Of a DNA stretch of 64,000 bases, positions 52,959 through 62,806 are shown one piece after another; positions within the stretch are counted from its first letter, which is position 1; every line of letters begins with the position of its first letter. The position numbers and the translations under genes were made by a program. The DNA comes from Pseudacidovorax sp. RU35E (GTDB lineage: Bacteria; Pseudomonadota; Gammaproteobacteria; Burkholderiales; Burkholderiaceae_C): assembly GCF_900156165.1 (NCBI RefSeq), contig NZ_FTMY01000007.1, forward strand, positions 248,001-312,000, in the 5' to 3' direction. The notes below the pieces were generated by a model. It was not told where the DNA came from. It was given only the letters and a program-made list of their open reading frames with translations, and searched no databases.

Positions 52959-52994
52959 AAAGAGCCCCGCCGGAATCGTCCGGCGGGGCTCTTT
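52959..52994. terminator. bidirectional terminator between hemP and the HbpS-like gene
   Basis: A near-perfect 15-16-bp stem (AAGAGCCCCGCCGGA / TCCGGCGGGGCTCTT, 4-nt loop) with A and T runs on either side. Confidence 0.9.
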
Positions 52995-53028
52995 CCGTTG
53001 GCGAGGGCGACGAGGTCGCCACCCACGC

Positions 53029-53436
53029 TTACAGACCGATGGCTGCGATCCCCGCCTTGGCGATCTGGGCGTCCTCGTTGGACTTCACGCCACTCACACC
53101 CACGGCGCCGATCACCTGGCCGTCCTTGACGATGGGCACGCCGCCCTCCAACAGACCGTCGACCGTCGGTGCCGACAGGAACGCCGTACGACCGCCATTG
53201 ATGATGTCCTCGTAGACCTTGCTCTCGCGCCGGCCCAACGCCGCAGTGCGAGCCTTGGCTGGACCGATGTGTGCGGAGACCGGCGCTGCACCATCCAGGC
53301 GCTGCAGCCACAGCAGATGGCCACCGTCGTCGCAGATCGCGATGGTCACGGCCCACTGGTTATTGATGGCTTCCGCCTCTGCGGCGGCGGCGATCTTCTT
53401 GACGTCTTCGAGTTCGAGAAAGTGCTTGGTCTTCAT
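53029..53436 (-). CDS. HbpS/GlcG-like protein (DUF336)
   Basis: 135 residues. Pattern of the haem-degrading/HbpS-like family: AICDDGGHLLWLQRLDGA, KARTAALGR and GGVPIVKDGQVIGAVGVSG. Members bind haem or cobalamin or accompany glycolate genes. Next to hemP a haem-related role is plausible. The start MKTKHFLELEDVKK is family-typical. Confidence 0.82.
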   Translation of the reverse strand: MKTKHFLELEDVKKIAAAAEAEAINNQWAVTIAICDDGGHLLWLQRLDGAAPVSAHIGPAKARTAALGRRESKVYEDIINGGRTAFLSAPTVDGLLEGGVPIVKDGQVIGAVGVSGVKSNEDAQIAKAGIAAIGL

Positions 53437-53621
53437 GGGGGCGAAGAATACAGGAACCATCTCGGATGCCCGGCACGTCTCATTGCCGCGCCGCCTGCAA
53501 GACCCCATGATCCCAAAGGACGACGCGCCATCCGGATATGCCTGCATCGGCCTTGATCTTTCCTAGAATGACCCACAACTGCCCGTCAAGCAGTCCCCTC
53601 AACCTCTTCAGGAGTTTTGCC

Positions 53622-54323
53622 ATGAACGACAGAGCCCCCACCTTCGACACACCGGCCGGTTACGGCCAGGTGCTGCCCCAGGCAGAGCGCCACCGCGTTC
53701 TGCGCAATACCTACTGGTTGCTCGCCCTGAGCATGGTGCCGACCGTGCTGGGCGCCTGGCTGGGTGTCGCCACCGGCATCACGGCGGCCCTCACGGGCGG
53801 CCTGGGCCTCGTGGTGTTCCTGGTCGGCGCCTTCGGCTTCATGTTCGCCATCGAGAAGACCAAGAACTCGGCCGCCGGCGTTCCGGTGCTGCTCGGCTTC
53901 ACCTTCTTCATGGGGCTGATGCTGTCGCGCCTCATCGCGATGGTGCTGGGCTTCAAGAACGGTTCAGAACTCGTGATGACCGCCTTCGCGGGAACGGCAG
54001 GCGTGTTCTTCGTGATGGCATCGCTGGCCACAGTGATCAAGCGCGACCTGAGCGGCATGGGCAAGTTCATGTTCGTGGGCGTGCTGGTGCTGTTCGTCGG
54101 CTCGATCATCAATGTCTTCATCGGCTCCAGCGCCGGAATGATGGCGATCTCGGTGGCGGCCATCGGTATCTTTTCGGCCTACATGCTGTATGACCTGAAG
54201 CAGATCATCGACGGCGGCGAGACCAACTACATCAGCGCCACGCTCGCGCTGTACCTGGACGTGTTCAACGTGTTCCAGAGCCTGCTGGCCCTGCTGGGCA
54301 TCTTTGGCGGCGAACGCGACTGA
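53622..54323 (+). CDS. Bax inhibitor-1/YccA family membrane protein
   Basis: 233 residues with about seven membrane segments; family pattern NTYWLLALSMVPTVLGAW at the start and FSAYMLYDLKQIIDGGETNYISATLALYLDVFN at the end. YccA-type members modulate the FtsH protease. The ATG at 53622 has CAGGAG. Confidence 0.9.
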   Translation: MNDRAPTFDTPAGYGQVLPQAERHRVLRNTYWLLALSMVPTVLGAWLGVATGITAALTGGLGLVVFLVGAFGFMFAIEKTKNSAAGVPVLLGFTFFMGLMLSRLIAMVLGFKNGSELVMTAFAGTAGVFFVMASLATVIKRDLSGMGKFMFVGVLVLFVGSIINVFIGSSAGMMAISVAAIGIFSAYMLYDLKQIIDGGETNYISATLALYLDVFNVFQSLLALLGIFGGERD

Positions 54324-54350
54324 CGCGCACCGTAGCCCGCGCGCCAACGA

Positions 54351-54382
54351 CAAAGGGGCCCTCTCGGGCCCCTTTGCTTTTG
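54351..54382. terminator. bidirectional terminator between the BI-1 gene and rlmD
   Basis: CAAAGGGGCCC-TCTC-GGGCCCCTTTG (11-bp perfect stem) then CTTTT, between convergent genes. Confidence 0.9.
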
Positions 54383-54397
54383 GCGTGCCGGGGTGCC

Positions 54398-55939
54398 TCA
54401 GTCCGCCAGGTCGAAGACGGCAATGGACTCGACGTGCGCCGTGTGCGGAAACATGTTCACCGCCCCAGCAAAACTGCAGCGATAGCCCGCCTGGTGCACC
54501 AGAAGACCCGCGTCACGTGCCAGCGTGGCCGGGTTGCAGCTCACATAGACGATGCGCTCCGGTGGCTGCCACCCGCCCGTGCGCAGTTCTGGCTGCTGGT
54601 GAAGATCCGCGAGCGCCTTGACGAGTGCGAAGGCGCCCTCGCGCGGCGGATCGACCAGCCAGCGGTCGGCGGGGCCATCCGCCACGAGCATCTCTGGCGT
54701 CATCTCGAACAGATTGCGGGCCACGAAGTCGGTGTTGCCCCACGCTCGCCGGGCGACCGACCGGTTGGCGGATGCATTGTCACGAGCCCGGGCCACCAGG
54801 GTCTCGCTGCCCTCGATGCCCAGCACCTCACGCGCCTCGGTGGCCAGCGGCAGCGTGAAGTTGCCCAGACCGCAGAACCAGTCGATGACCCGCTCCTCGG
54901 GTTGCACGGCAAGCAGGCGAAGGGCACGCGATACCAGCACCCGGTTGATGTGCGGGTTGACCTGCGTGAAATCGGTGGGCCGGAAAGGCATGGTGATGCC
55001 GAACTCGGGCAACTCATAGGCCAGCGGGGGCACGCCTTCGTCCATCAGGCGGACTGTGTCGGGGCCCTTGGGCTGCAGCCACCACTGCACGCCGGGATGC
55101 GCAGAAGCAAAGGCGCGCAGTCGCTCGCGATCAGCTTCACCCAACGGCTCCAGATGCCGCAGCACCAGCGCGATCACACCCAACTGCGTGGTCCCGGGAG
55201 CATCGCCGCAGGCGACCTCGATCTGCGGGCAGGTCAGGCGCGCGTCCATCGAGTCGATCAGCGTGCGCAAGGGCACCAGCATCTCGCTCACGGGCCGAGG
55301 CAGGACTGGGCACACCAACATGTCGGCCACGTAGCGGCTCTTGCGCTCGTGGAAGCCGATCAGCGTCGTGCCCTTCTTCTGCACGTAGCGCACCGACAGG
55401 CGGGCGCGGTAGCGGTAGTGCCATGCCGGGCCCTCGATGGGTCGCAGCAGGGTGTCCGGGCGTACCTTGCCCAGGTGCCAGAGGTTGTCTTCGAGCGCCC
55501 GCTGCTTCACCGCCACCTGGGCCGAGGCATGCAGATGCTGCATCTTGCATCCACCGCAAGCGCCAGCGTGCAGACCGAAGTGCGGGCAACCAGGACGAAC
55601 ACGCAGCGGCGACTCGCGCCGGATGTCCGTGAGCTGGCCCTGCTCCCAGTTGTTCTTCTTGCGATGCACGTTGGCCCGCACGATCTCGCCCGGCAGGGCG
55701 CCATCGATGAAGACGACTTTGCCATCGTCCCGGCGGGCCACGCCCTGGGCCTCGAGGTCGAGCGACTCGACGGCAAGCCAACCCGGCTCGATCGCGGCAG
55801 CGGCGACCGCGGATGGACCGGCGGGCGTCACGATCCTGTCGGAGGAGGAAGAAGCGGCCGACACGCCCGCGAAGGCTTCGGTGTCGGCGGGAGCGTTGGA
55901 CGTGGGAAGGGTGTCCTTGTCATCGAGGGAATCCGTCAT
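54398..55939 (-). CDS. rlmD: 23S rRNA (uracil-1939-C5)-methyltransferase
   Basis: 513 residues. N-terminal TRAM-type domain after a Ser/Thr/Ala-rich extension, the [4Fe-4S] cysteines ([19 protein letters not shown] and a later VCPVL), SAM-binding [11 protein letters not shown], and the catalytic/terminal motif [10 protein letters not shown]. Single-gene unit facing the BI-1 gene. Confidence 0.92.
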   Translation of the reverse strand: MTDSLDDKDTLPTSNAPADTEAFAGVSAASSSSDRIVTPAGPSAVAAAAIEPGWLAVESLDLEAQGVARRDDGKVVFIDGALPGEIVRANVHRKKNNWEQGQLTDIRRESPLRVRPGCPHFGLHAGACGGCKMQHLHASAQVAVKQRALEDNLWHLGKVRPDTLLRPIEGPAWHYRYRARLSVRYVQKKGTTLIGFHERKSRYVADMLVCPVLPRPVSEMLVPLRTLIDSMDARLTCPQIEVACGDAPGTTQLGVIALVLRHLEPLGEADRERLRAFASAHPGVQWWLQPKGPDTVRLMDEGVPPLAYELPEFGITMPFRPTDFTQVNPHINRVLVSRALRLLAVQPEERVIDWFCGLGNFTLPLATEAREVLGIEGSETLVARARDNASANRSVARRAWGNTDFVARNLFEMTPEMLVADGPADRWLVDPPREGAFALVKALADLHQQPELRTGGWQPPERIVYVSCNPATLARDAGLLVHQAGYRCSFAGAVNMFPHTAHVESIAVFDLAD

Positions 55940-55983
55940 CCCTCGATTGTCGCCGGCCGTCCCAATGTGCGGCCGGCGCCCGG

Positions 55984-56886
55984 TCAGGGCCGCGCCGGCA
56001 GGTAGCGCGAAGGATCCACCGGCTTGCCCTGGCGGCGGATCTCGAAGTGCAGTTTCACGCGGTCGGCGTCGCTGCTGCCCATCTCGGCGATCTTCTGGCC
56101 CTTCTGCACCGACTGGTCTTCCTTGACCAGCAGCGCCTGGTTGTGCGCGTAGGCCGTCAGGAAAGTGTTGTTGTGCTTGAGGATGATCAGGTTGCCGTAG
56201 CCGCGCAGGCCCGCGCCGGCGTACACGACCTTGCCGTCCGCCGCCGCCAGCACCGGATCGCCGGCACGGCCCGCGATATCCAGACCCTTGTTCTTCGCGT
56301 CGTCGAAGCCGGCGATCAGGGCGCCCTGCGCAGGCCAGATCCATCCCAGGTCATCGTCTCCGCTTGCCGAGGGCGGGTTGCCCGCGGGCTTGGGCGTGGG
56401 CGTCGAGCCCGCCACGACGGGCGGAGCCACCGGCGGTGGCACTGCAGGCGCGGTGGTGGTGGTCGGGGGCAAGGTGCCCACGCCAGCGACGGCCGGAGGC
56501 GGCGTCACCACCCCACCGGCGACGGGCGGCACCACGCGCAGCACCTGGCCCACTTCGATGCGGTCGGGGTTGTCCAGGCCGTTCCAGCGCACGATGTCAC
56601 GCCAGTTCTGGCCCGTATCCAGGGCGATGCGCCGCACGGTGTCACCCGGCCGCACGGCGTAGTAGCCCGGCTTTCCCAGGTTTTCGATGCCGGGCAGCGG
56701 CTTGCCGCTGGCGTCCGTGGTGGGCAGCCCCGAAGCAGAGGATGCCGTCGTCGTGCCCGCCATGCCCACAGGGGCGCGATCTTCCACCGGCGCCGGCCCG
56801 CGGGACGAGGCGCAGCCCGCCAGCACCACGCAGGCCGCCGCAGCGCCCATCCAAGCCAGCGTGTGCCAGCGACCAGAACCCTGCAT
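55984..56886 (-). CDS. nlpD: NlpD-like lipoprotein: LysM + degenerate LytM (M23) domain
   Basis: 300 residues. Lipobox LAGC at about residue 24, LysM ([44 protein letters not shown]), a Pro/Thr linker, and a LytM domain lacking the first metal His (NKGLDIAG) and the first His of HxH (KLHFE). That points to an amidase activator rather than an active peptidase. Order surE-pcm-nlpD supports it; rpoS does not follow. AAGGA precedes this ATG. Confidence 0.88.
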   Translation of the reverse strand: MQGSGRWHTLAWMGAAAACVVLAGCASSRGPAPVEDRAPVGMAGTTTASSASGLPTTDASGKPLPGIENLGKPGYYAVRPGDTVRRIALDTGQNWRDIVRWNGLDNPDRIEVGQVLRVVPPVAGGVVTPPPAVAGVGTLPPTTTTAPAVPPPVAPPVVAGSTPTPKPAGNPPSASGDDDLGWIWPAQGALIAGFDDAKNKGLDIAGRAGDPVLAAADGKVVYAGAGLRGYGNLIILKHNNTFLTAYAHNQALLVKEDQSVQKGQKIAEMGSSDADRVKLHFEIRRQGKPVDPSRYLPARP

Positions 56887-56897
56887 ATGTCTTTCCT

Positions 56898-57689
56898 TCA
56901 TGCAATCCCTGATTTTAGAGGCACGAAATTGACGGCCTCAAGAAGCCTGCGCTCTATCCCCCTGTTCGTTTTATCAATGATGACAAGCGCTTGGCCTGTA
57001 TTTCCAGACTGCACTGGAGCAACGATCCGGCCTCCGGGGGCAAGCTGGTCGAGCCACGTCGATGGCAGATCGGCGCCCCCGGCCGCGGCGATGATGCCGG
57101 CGTAAGGCGCGCCGGCCGGATAGCCCTGCATGCCGTCGCCCAGCAGCAGGTGCACGGTCGCGAGCCGCAGAGGCCGGAGATTGGCGCGCGCCTTCTCGTG
57201 CAGCCCACGCAGGCGCTCGATGCTGTAGACCTCCCGCGCCACCTGGCTGAGCACCGCGGCCTGGTAGCCGCACCCGGTGCCGATCTCCAGCACGCGGCCG
57301 AGGCGCCCCTGCGGCTGATCGGCCAGCGCGGGGGCAGCCAGCAGAAGCTCGATCATCCGCGCCACAACGTTCGGCTTGGAGATGGTCTGGCCCAGTCCTA
57401 TGGGGAGGCTGGTGTCCTCATAAGCCTGCGCGGCCAGCGCGCCGTCGACGAAGGCGTGCCGCGCCACAGCGCCCATGGCCCGCAACACCCGCTCGTCGGC
57501 AATCCCCTGCGCGGCCAGGCGCTGCACCATCCGCTGGCGGACCGCGTCCGAGGCCATGGCCGGCGTGGCATGCACGGGCGTGGGAGGCACCACCGATGCT
57601 CGGGTGCGCGCAGCCGCCGCCGAACCGGGCACGGGAGCCCGCGGGAGCGTGACCGGAAAGGTGGGACGGGAACGTGGCGGCTGAGGCAC
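56898..57689 (-). CDS. pcm: protein-L-isoaspartate O-methyltransferase
   Basis: 263 residues. SAM motif [15 protein letters not shown] and family segments [27 protein letters not shown] and [11 protein letters not shown]. It repairs isoaspartyl damage. The GTG at 57689 is chosen for its CAGGAG site; it overlaps surE by 25 bases. An N-terminal Pro/Ala/Arg-rich extension of about 40 residues precedes the domain. Confidence 0.93.
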   Translation of the reverse strand: MPQPPRSRPTFPVTLPRAPVPGSAAAARTRASVVPPTPVHATPAMASDAVRQRMVQRLAAQGIADERVLRAMGAVARHAFVDGALAAQAYEDTSLPIGLGQTISKPNVVARMIELLLAAPALADQPQGRLGRVLEIGTGCGYQAAVLSQVAREVYSIERLRGLHEKARANLRPLRLATVHLLLGDGMQGYPAGAPYAGIIAAAGGADLPSTWLDQLAPGGRIVAPVQSGNTGQALVIIDKTNRGIERRLLEAVNFVPLKSGIA

Positions 57690-57712
57690 CGGGACTCCTG
57701 CGTCGGCGCCGC

Positions 57713-58477
57713 TCAGTCGCTCGCGTCCAGGCGGCGGACGGCCTCGCGCCACTCGCCCAGGCTGGCGTGGTCGGTCAGGTCGATCTGCAGCGGCGTGACG
57801 GCCACATGGCCCGCGGCGGTGGCGTGGAAATCGGTGCCTTCGCCGCTGTCCTTGGCGCCGCCGGCGCCGGCGATCCAGTACATGGTTTCACCCCGGGGGC
57901 TCTGCTGTGTGATCACCTTCTCGGCGGCGTGCCGGCGGCCGAGGCGACAGATCTTGATCGGCTTGAGGTCATCGGCCGGCAGATTGGGGATGTTGACGTT
58001 CAGCAGCCAGGCCGGCTGCTCGTGCATGCGCTCGCGCCGGATGCGCTCCACCAGTCGCCGCGCCGCCTGGGCCGCGGCATCGACATGGGCCCAGCCCTTC
58101 TCGGTCTGCGAGAAGGCGATGGCGGGAATACCGAACAGGTAGGCCTCCATGGCGGCCCCCACCGTGCCCGAATAGATGGTGTCGTCGCCCATGTTGGCGC
58201 CGTTGTTGATGCCGGAGACGACCAGATCGGGCCGGTAGTCGAGCAAGCCCTTGAGCGCGATGTGCACGCAGTCTGCAGGCGTGCCGGTGACATAGCGGAA
58301 GCCGTTGTGCGCACGGTGCACGTAAAGCGGTGCCGCCAGGGTCAGCGCGTTCGACTTGGCACTGTTGTTGTGTTCGGGGGCGATGACTTCGACATCGGCC
58401 ACCTCGCGCAGTGCATCGTGCAGGGCCACGATGCCAGGGGCTTGGTAGCCATCGTCGTTGGAGATGAGGATCTTCAT
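57713..58477 (-). CDS. surE: 5'/3'-nucleotidase SurE
   Basis: 254 residues. Metal-binding [12 protein letters not shown] with D8 and D9, N in EHNNSAKSN, and [23 protein letters not shown]. It dephosphorylates nucleotides. First gene of the surE-pcm-nlpD unit. Confidence 0.95.
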   Translation of the reverse strand: MKILISNDDGYQAPGIVALHDALREVADVEVIAPEHNNSAKSNALTLAAPLYVHRAHNGFRYVTGTPADCVHIALKGLLDYRPDLVVSGINNGANMGDDTIYSGTVGAAMEAYLFGIPAIAFSQTEKGWAHVDAAAQAARRLVERIRRERMHEQPAWLLNVNIPNLPADDLKPIKICRLGRRHAAEKVITQQSPRGETMYWIAGAGGAKDSGEGTDFHATAAGHVAVTPLQIDLTDHASLGEWREAVRRLDASD

Positions 58478-58595
58478 GGGCGGCGGGATTTTAGGAGGCG
58501 ATGGCCGATGCAACGGGAGGTCGCCGCAGAGACAAGAACGCCGCGAGGCAGCCCCCTATCATGCCTGCGCCTCAATGACGACGGAGACTGTTTCC

Positions 58596-59585
58596 ATGCA
58601 CGCATGGCTTTGCGAAAACCCGGTGGGCGTCGACGCGCTGACCTGGAAGGAATTGCCCACCCCGCAACCCGGACCGGGCGAAGTGCTAGTGGAAATCAAG
58701 GCCGCCAGCCTGAATTTTCCCGATCTGCTCATCGTGCAGAACAAATACCAGATCAAGCCGAAGCTGCCCTTCGTGCCGGGCTCCGAATATGCGGGCATCG
58801 TGCAGGCCGTCGGCGAAGGCGTCACCCATCTGAAAGTCGGCCAGCCCATCGCCTGCCTTTCCGGCACCGGCGGTTTCGGCACCCACACGCTGGCCCCGGC
58901 AGCCATGTGCATGCCGCTGCCACCGCAATTCGACATGGTGGATGCGGCAGCCTTCATCATGATCTATGCCACCTCTTGGCACGCCTTGATGGACCGCGCG
59001 GCGCTCAAAGCCGGCGAAACAGTGCTGGTGCTGGGCGCTGCGGGCGGCGTGGGCACTTCCGCGATCCAGATTGCCAAGGCGGCGGGCGCCCGGGTGATCG
59101 CAGCCGCCTCCACTGACGAGAAATGCGAACTGTGCAAAAGCATCGGGGCCGACGCGACGATCAATTACACGCAGCACTCCTTGCCCCAGGGCTTTCGCGA
59201 CGCTGTGAAGGAAGCGACGGACGGCAAAGGCCCGGACGTGATTTACGACCCGGTGGGCGGCGATTTCGCCGAACCTGCATTCCGATCCATCGCTTGGCGC
59301 GGCCGTTATCTGGTGGTGGGATTTGCCTCCGGCCCGATTCCCTCGCTGCCGCTGAACCTGACGCTGCTCAAGGGCGCCTCGCTGGTCGGCGTGTTCTGGG
59401 GTGATTTCGCGCGGCGGGAGCCCAAGGCCAATGCAAGCATGATGCAGGAACTGGCCACTTGGTACGCCCAAGGCAAGATCAAGCCGGTGATCGACCGCAC
59501 CATGCCGATGAGCGAACTGAAGGCCGCCTATGCCCACATGGGCTCGCGGGGGGTCAAGGGCAAGCTGGTGATGGTGAACCCGTAA
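58596..59585 (+). CDS. NADPH:quinone oxidoreductase-type (zinc-free MDR) protein
   Basis: 329 residues. N-terminal GroES-like part (FVPGSEYAGIVQAVGEGV) and a Rossmann domain with GAAGGVGTSAIQIAKAAGARVIA; no catalytic zinc ligands. Reduces quinones or alpha,beta-unsaturated carbonyls; substrate unknown. The ATG at 58596 was chosen; one 21 bases upstream is possible. Confidence 0.88.
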   Translation: MHAWLCENPVGVDALTWKELPTPQPGPGEVLVEIKAASLNFPDLLIVQNKYQIKPKLPFVPGSEYAGIVQAVGEGVTHLKVGQPIACLSGTGGFGTHTLAPAAMCMPLPPQFDMVDAAAFIMIYATSWHALMDRAALKAGETVLVLGAAGGVGTSAIQIAKAAGARVIAAASTDEKCELCKSIGADATINYTQHSLPQGFRDAVKEATDGKGPDVIYDPVGGDFAEPAFRSIAWRGRYLVVGFASGPIPSLPLNLTLLKGASLVGVFWGDFARREPKANASMMQELATWYAQGKIKPVIDRTMPMSELKAAYAHMGSRGVKGKLVMVNP

Positions 59586-59603
59586 AACCGGAAATCCGTA
59601 AAC

Positions 59604-59632
59604 AAAAAACCCACGCATTGCGTGGGTTTTTT
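59604..59632. terminator. bidirectional terminator
   Basis: AAAAAACCCACGC-ATT-GCGTGGGTTTTTT between the convergent oxidoreductase and H-NS-family genes. Confidence 0.95.
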
Positions 59633-59667
59633 GTTTGTACATGCTGCGGCCGACGCAGCGATGTTGC

Positions 59668-60021
59668 TTACTTGACCTCGAACTCTTCCAGCGATTTGCC
59701 GGCGGCCAGGGCCTCGGTCACCCAGCGGGGCTTGCGTCCGCGCCCGCCCGACCAGGTTTCACCCGTAGGGCTGCGGTATTTGACGACCGATGCGGTCTTG
59801 GTCGGTGCAGCGGAAACGCTGCGCTTGGTGCCGGTACTGGCGCCCCGGCCATTCAGCTTGAGGTCAGCGGCGGTAATGCCGTATTCAGCGATCTTCTTGC
59901 GGAGTTCTTCGATCACGCCGACGCGCTCGTGGCTTCGAAGTTCCTCGGCCTGACGACGCAATTCCGCGATTTCCTGATCCCGCTGCTGGATCTGCGCGGT
60001 GATCTCTGCCAAAGTTGCCAT
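59668..60021 (-). CDS. H-NS family nucleoid-associated protein
   Basis: 117 residues. N-terminal coiled coil (AEITAQIQQRDQEIAELRRQAEEL) for oligomerisation and a C-terminal DNA-binding domain (YRSPTGETWSGGRGRKPRWV). Such proteins silence AT-rich, often acquired DNA, which is relevant to the nearby prophage. Confidence 0.92.
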   Translation of the reverse strand: MATLAEITAQIQQRDQEIAELRRQAEELRSHERVGVIEELRKKIAEYGITAADLKLNGRGASTGTKRSVSAAPTKTASVVKYRSPTGETWSGGRGRKPRWVTEALAAGKSLEEFEVK

Positions 60022-60058
60022 TTCGAGAATCCTTTGTTTTGAGAAAGCAGTGCCGCGA

Positions 60059-60086
60059 ATTCTAATTGAAGAATTGACGACCGCAA
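60059..60086 (-). promoter_or_regulatory. probable promoter of the H-NS family gene
   Basis: On the minus strand TTGCGG (60086-60081), 16 bp, TAGAAT (60064-60059), about 40 bp upstream of the gene, in an AT-richer patch. Confidence 0.45.
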
Positions 60087-60194
60087 GCCGCCGCCCCGGG
60101 GCGCACGAATTGAATACCCTCGCTCTACAAGGGCATCCATCTCAAAATAAAGAAGATCGAGGCGGCGCAGCCGCCCCGCGGTCTACGGCTGCTG

Positions 60195-60911
60195 TCAGCG
60201 CGCGAGGCCCAGCAAACGATCCAGCAATGCCGGCTGGGCCAGCAATTCCGCGGCATCGCCGCGATGCACAACCGAGCTGTGGTCCAGCACCGCGGCACGA
60301 TCCGAAATCGCCAGAATGGCCTGTGGGTGCTGTTCCACGATGATGGCCGTCAATCCTTCATCGCGGGTCAGCCGGCGAATGGCGCGCAGCAATTCCTCCA
60401 CGATGATCGGCGCCAGACCTTCCAGCGGTTCGTCCAGCAGCACCAGCCGCGGATTGAGCACCAGTGCGCGGCCGACGGCCAGCATCTGCTGCTCACCCCC
60501 CGACAGCTGCGTGCCCAGGTTGCCTTTGCGCTCGGCCAGGCGCGGGAACATCTCGTAGACGCGCGCCGGACTCCAACGGCCGGGCCGCGCCACCGCCGTG
60601 AGGTTCTCGTGCACGGTGAGCGACTTGAAGATGTTGCGCTCCTGCGGCACCCAGCCGATACCGGCGGCGGCCCGGCGGTAGGCCGGCAGCGTGTGCAGCG
60701 GCTGGCCACCCAGCAGGATGCGTCCGCCATGCTGGCGCGTGGCGCCGGCCAGGGTGTTGATCAGCGTGGTCTTGCCGGTGCCGTTGCGGCCCAGCAGCGC
60801 CAGCGTCTCGCCCTCGCCCAGCGACAGCGAGACGTCGTTGAGCACCACGGCCTCGCCATAGCCGGCGCTGAGGCCCTCGATCTGCAACAGCGCATTCGTC
60901 GGGCCGCTCAT
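60195..60911 (-). CDS. livF: branched-chain amino-acid ABC transporter ATPase LivF
   Basis: 238 residues. Walker A GRNGTGKTT, signature LSGGEQQMLAVGRAL, Walker B LVLLDEPLEGL. ATG overlaps the livG stop (ATGA). Exact substrate unknown; the family also includes urea and amide carriers. Confidence 0.93.
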   Translation of the reverse strand: MSGPTNALLQIEGLSAGYGEAVVLNDVSLSLGEGETLALLGRNGTGKTTLINTLAGATRQHGGRILLGGQPLHTLPAYRRAAAGIGWVPQERNIFKSLTVHENLTAVARPGRWSPARVYEMFPRLAERKGNLGTQLSGGEQQMLAVGRALVLNPRLVLLDEPLEGLAPIIVEELLRAIRRLTRDEGLTAIIVEQHPQAILAISDRAAVLDHSSVVHRGDAAELLAQPALLDRLLGLAR

Positions 60912-61687
60912 GCGTGCACCTCCGTCTGGCCCAGGTAGACCTCGCGCACCCGCGGGTCGGCTGCGATCTCCTCGGGCGTGCCCTCGGTGAGCAGGGCGCC
61001 ATTGACCAGCACGGTCATGCGTTTGGCAAAGCTGAAGACGAGATCCATGTCGTGTTCGATCAGCAGGACGGAGACATCGGCCGGCAACGCGGCCACGGTC
61101 TGCAGCAGTTCCTCGCGCTCGCCGGCTGGCACGCCGGCGACCGGCTCGTCCAGCAGCAGCACCTGCGGTTCGCAGGCCAGCGCGATGGCGATCTCGAGCA
61201 GGCGGCGCTTGCCATAGGCCAGGTGACGCACTTCCACATGGGCCACGTCGGCCAGGTGGAACTGCGTCAGCAATTCGCCGGCACGCTCGGCCACCGACGC
61301 ATCGCGGCCCAGCGGTTGCCACCATCGGGCGCCCTGCCCGCGGTGCTGCGCCACGACAAGCGCCAGCGTCTGCAGCGGCGTCATGCTGTCGAAGAGCTGG
61401 TTGATCTGGAAGGTACGAACCAGGCCCCGCGCCACGCGCCGATGGGGCGCCAGGCGCGTGATGTCCTCGCCCATCAGACGGATGCGGCCTTCACTGGGCG
61501 TCAGCACACCGGTGAGTTGGTTGATGAGCGTGGTCTTGCCGGCGCCATTGGGGCCGATGAGCGCATGGCGCGCGCCCTTGGCCAGGCGCATCGACACATG
61601 GTCGGTGGCGGTGATGCCGCCAAAGCGCATCACCAGCGACTCGGCCTCGAGCACGATCTCGGGAGTCCCGGGAGACATGGCCGTCAT
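60908..61687 (-). CDS. livG: branched-chain amino-acid ABC transporter ATPase LivG
   Basis: 259 residues. Walker A GPNGAGKTT, the LivG-type long insert (TFQINQLFDSMTPLQTLALVV), and Walker B VLLLDEPVAGV; the signature is the variant LAYGKRRLLEIAIAL. The ATG at 61687 has GGGAGG; coupled to livM by ATGA. Confidence 0.93.
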   Translation of the reverse strand: MTAMSPGTPEIVLEAESLVMRFGGITATDHVSMRLAKGARHALIGPNGAGKTTLINQLTGVLTPSEGRIRLMGEDITRLAPHRRVARGLVRTFQINQLFDSMTPLQTLALVVAQHRGQGARWWQPLGRDASVAERAGELLTQFHLADVAHVEVRHLAYGKRRLLEIAIALACEPQVLLLDEPVAGVPAGEREELLQTVAALPADVSVLLIEHDMDLVFSFAKRMTVLVNGALLTEGTPEEIAADPRVREVYLGQTEVHA

Positions 61688-62670
61688 GCCGCACCTCCCT
61701 TGCGGAACCAGCTCTGCGGACGCAGCAGGCGCTCGCGCCCCACCAGCATCAGCAGCACCAGCAGCAGGCCGATCCAGAACATCCAGTACTGCGGCGTGAC
61801 ACTGGACAGCGTGTCCTGCAGCAGCTTGAAGACGATGGCGCCCGCCACGCCGCCATAGAGCCAACCCACGCCACCGATGACCAGCATCAGCAGCACGTCG
61901 GCCGAGCGGTCGAAGGCCAGCACGTCCAGCGAGGCGAAGCCGGTGGTCTGCGCCAGCAGTGCGCCCGCAGCGCCGGCGACAGCGGCGGCGATGGTGTAGA
62001 TCACCGACATGCGGGCCGTGACCGGAATGCCGATGGCCATGGCCCGCAGCCGGTTGTCGCGGATGGCCATCAGCGTGGCGCCGAAGGGCGAATGCACCAG
62101 CCGGCGCATGAGCAGGAAGAGCACGAGCGCCACGGCCAGCGAGTACCAGGCCGCCACGCGGCCATAGAGGTCGAAGTCAAACAGGCCCAGCACCGGCCCC
62201 ATCACCACGCCCTGCAGGCCGTCGGCGCCACCGGTCAGCCAGTCGAGCTTGTTGGCCAGCTCCAGCAGCAGCAGGGCCGTGCCCAGCGTCACCATCAGCC
62301 GCGTGAGGTCGCTGCCGCGCAGGATCGTCACGCTGGCGAGCAGGCCCAGCACCGCGGCCAGCACCGTGGCGACGACGAGGCCCACGGTCGGGTCGGGCAT
62401 CACCAGCTTGGCGAAGAGCGCCGCGGCATAGGCGCCGAAGCCGAAGAAGGCCGCATGGCCCAGCGAGACGATGCCCGTGTAGCCCAGCACCAGATCCAGC
62501 GACATCGCGAAGAGCGCCACGATGGCGATCTCGTTGACCATCAGCGCATGCTGCGGCAGCACCAGCGGCGCGGCGAAGGCCAGCGCCCAGAGCAGGAATT
62601 CCCACCAGCGCCAGCGGGCCTGACCAAGCAGCGGGGCGCGCCAGTCGTGGTTGCTTCCTTTGGTGATCAT
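61684..62670 (-). CDS. livM: branched-chain amino-acid ABC transporter permease LivM
   Basis: 328 residues with 8 or more membrane segments; family motif GYTGIVSLGHAAFFGFGAYAAAL. The ATG at 62670 with AAGGAG is preferred to an upstream start. Confidence 0.93.
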   Translation of the reverse strand: MITKGSNHDWRAPLLGQARWRWWEFLLWALAFAAPLVLPQHALMVNEIAIVALFAMSLDLVLGYTGIVSLGHAAFFGFGAYAAALFAKLVMPDPTVGLVVATVLAAVLGLLASVTILRGSDLTRLMVTLGTALLLLELANKLDWLTGGADGLQGVVMGPVLGLFDFDLYGRVAAWYSLAVALVLFLLMRRLVHSPFGATLMAIRDNRLRAMAIGIPVTARMSVIYTIAAAVAGAAGALLAQTTGFASLDVLAFDRSADVLLMLVIGGVGWLYGGVAGAIVFKLLQDTLSSVTPQYWMFWIGLLLVLLMLVGRERLLRPQSWFRKGGAA

Positions 62671-62806
62671 GCTGCGACTCCTTTCGAGAGGCCGCGGAGC
62701 AGGCCATGCCAGTGCACCCGTCGATCCGGCTTGGCCGGGCGAACGGGTGCGCCCCCTGCGAGGGGGGATTCGGCGACACGCAGTGAGCAAGAAACGGGGG
62801 TGGGCA

